Both the position numbers and the translations under genes were made by a program. A stretch of 64,000 nt of DNA from Thiomicrorhabdus sp. ZW0627 (lineage in GTDB: Bacteria > Pseudomonadota > Gammaproteobacteria > Thiomicrospirales > Thiomicrospiraceae). The stretch is taken from positions 677,028 to 741,027 of the forward strand of contig NZ_JARUQR010000001.1 in NCBI RefSeq assembly GCF_029767005.1. Direction: 5' to 3'. Shown one piece after another: positions 63,440 to 64,000 of the stretch. The notes under the pieces were generated by a model that saw only the letters and a list, made by a program, of their open reading frames with translations, ran no database searches and was not told the origin of the DNA. Within the stretch, counting starts at the first letter, position 1, and each line of letters begins with the position of its first letter.

Positions 63440-64000
63440 TTATTGCATTACTGTTAATTCTGGCGAAGACGCCCTTTCCTCATCTTCATAAGCCGCATAA
63501 TACAACTTTTCGATTGCAGATTGTATGACTTCTTCCAAAACCGGGTGATAAAAAGGCATTGTCATCAATTCCGCCACAGTCATTTCGTTCTCCACCGCCC
63601 AGGCCAGCAAATGAACAAAATGCTCTGCATGCGGCATGACCATTTCCCCGCCGACCAGCTTTTTGCTCTGCTTGTCGGCATAAAGACAGATCACTCCCTT
63701 ATCTTCCGCCATCACCATGGCACGAACATTATTATTCTTCAGATAAAAGGTCGACATCACAAGTTTTTCCGGATCCAGCTCATGGTAACAGGTACCGAAT
63801 ACGCCGATATTCGGCTCGGTAAACGCAATCCCAATCGGCGCTTTGCGCCTGAATGCCGTCACTTCCGGATAATTCACCGCATTCAAAGCCGCCATTTTTC
63901 CCTCATATCCCGCCTCATGCAGAATCGGGCGATAAGCATTGACGTCCCCAGCCATAAAGACTGCCTGATCGCCGATTTGCATCGTATTCAAATCAAAAAC
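63440..64000 (-). CDS. Dihydrolipoamide dehydrogenase-type flavoprotein (C-terminal part, cut by window edge)
   Basis: The frame continues to the right edge (64000), so the start is outside. The visible part of about 186 residues begins in the FAD-binding end (AVFMAGDVNAYRPILHEAGY). The dimerisation domain follows and has FYHPVLEEVIQSAI, the active-site His-Pro-x-x-Glu pattern of dihydrolipoamide dehydrogenases and related disulfide reductases. The redox CxxxxC is not visible. Family membership is clear; the exact substrate (lipoamide, glutathione, mercury) cannot be decided from this end, though Lpd is the nearest by pattern. Confidence 0.85.
   Translation of the reverse strand, partial: VFDLNTMQIGDQAVFMAGDVNAYRPILHEAGYEGKMAALNAVNYPEVTAFRRKAPIGIAFTEPNIGVFGTCYHELDPEKLVMSTFYLKNNNVRAMVMAEDKGVICLYADKQSKKLVGGEMVMPHAEHFVHLLAWAVENEMTVAELMTMPFYHPVLEEVIQSAIEKLYYAAYEDEERASSPELTVMQ

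Overview
The window comes from a gammaproteobacterium with a polar-type flagellum. Three things point this way: a three-step sigma54/sigma28 flagellar hierarchy run by an FlrA-FlrB-FlrC cascade; Vibrio/Pseudomonas-type accessory parts (FlgT, FlgP, CheV, FlaG); and housekeeping neighbours typical of gammaproteobacteria (pepN, pal, an FNR regulator, rnr-rlmB). Gene content and AT-leaning base use fit the sulfur-oxidising Thiomicrospira/Hydrogenovibrio/Thiomicrorhabdus group. That placement is inference, since no marker RNA gene lies in the window. No rRNA, tRNA, CRISPR array, transposase or phage gene was found.

From 1 to about 47990 nearly everything is on the minus strand, so transcription runs right to left. 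Positions 1-11680 hold a long class-II run, in transcription order fliE-fliF-fliG-fliH-fliI-fliJ-fliK, a chemoreceptor-like gene, motA-motB, fliL and fliM (cut by the window edge). It starts at a sigma54 promoter near 11820. Positions 11941-15656 hold the regulators flrA-flrB-flrC behind a strong sigma70 promoter. Positions 15685-22030 hold fliD-fliS-fliT, two flaG genes and two flagellins, with sigma28 promoters. Positions 22487-33033 hold a complete CMP-legionaminic acid pathway (legB, legC, legH, an alpha/beta hydrolase, legI, legG, ptmE, legF) plus a Maf flagellin glycosyltransferase, so the filament is almost certainly glycosylated.

Positions 33130-47990 hold the rod, hook, ring and hook-filament junction genes (flgB-C-D-E, flgF-G-H, flgI-J-K-L), a lytic transglycosylase, flgT and cheV. 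Three sigma54 promoters head flgB, flgF and flgI. flgA, flgM and flgN run on the plus strand from 48092, followed by a PilZ gene. A minus-strand group at 50597-52812 contains flgP and uncharacterised envelope proteins. Beyond it are an LpoA-like protein, pepN, pal, an fnr-type regulator, a plus-strand ketohexokinase-like/Rieske fusion, rlmB, rnr and the end of a dihydrolipoamide-dehydrogenase-type gene.

The most unusual items are: (i) the fused PfkB (ketohexokinase-like) plus Rieske iron-sulfur protein at 58937; (ii) sigma28-like promoter cassettes on the opposite strand just upstream of three flagellar sigma54 promoters; (iii) a lytic transglycosylase whose Shine-Dalgarno sequence is one arm of the flgL terminator hairpin; (iv) an FlrA-type master activator lacking its N-terminal regulatory domain; and (v) strong over-representation of the palindrome CAGGCCTG.
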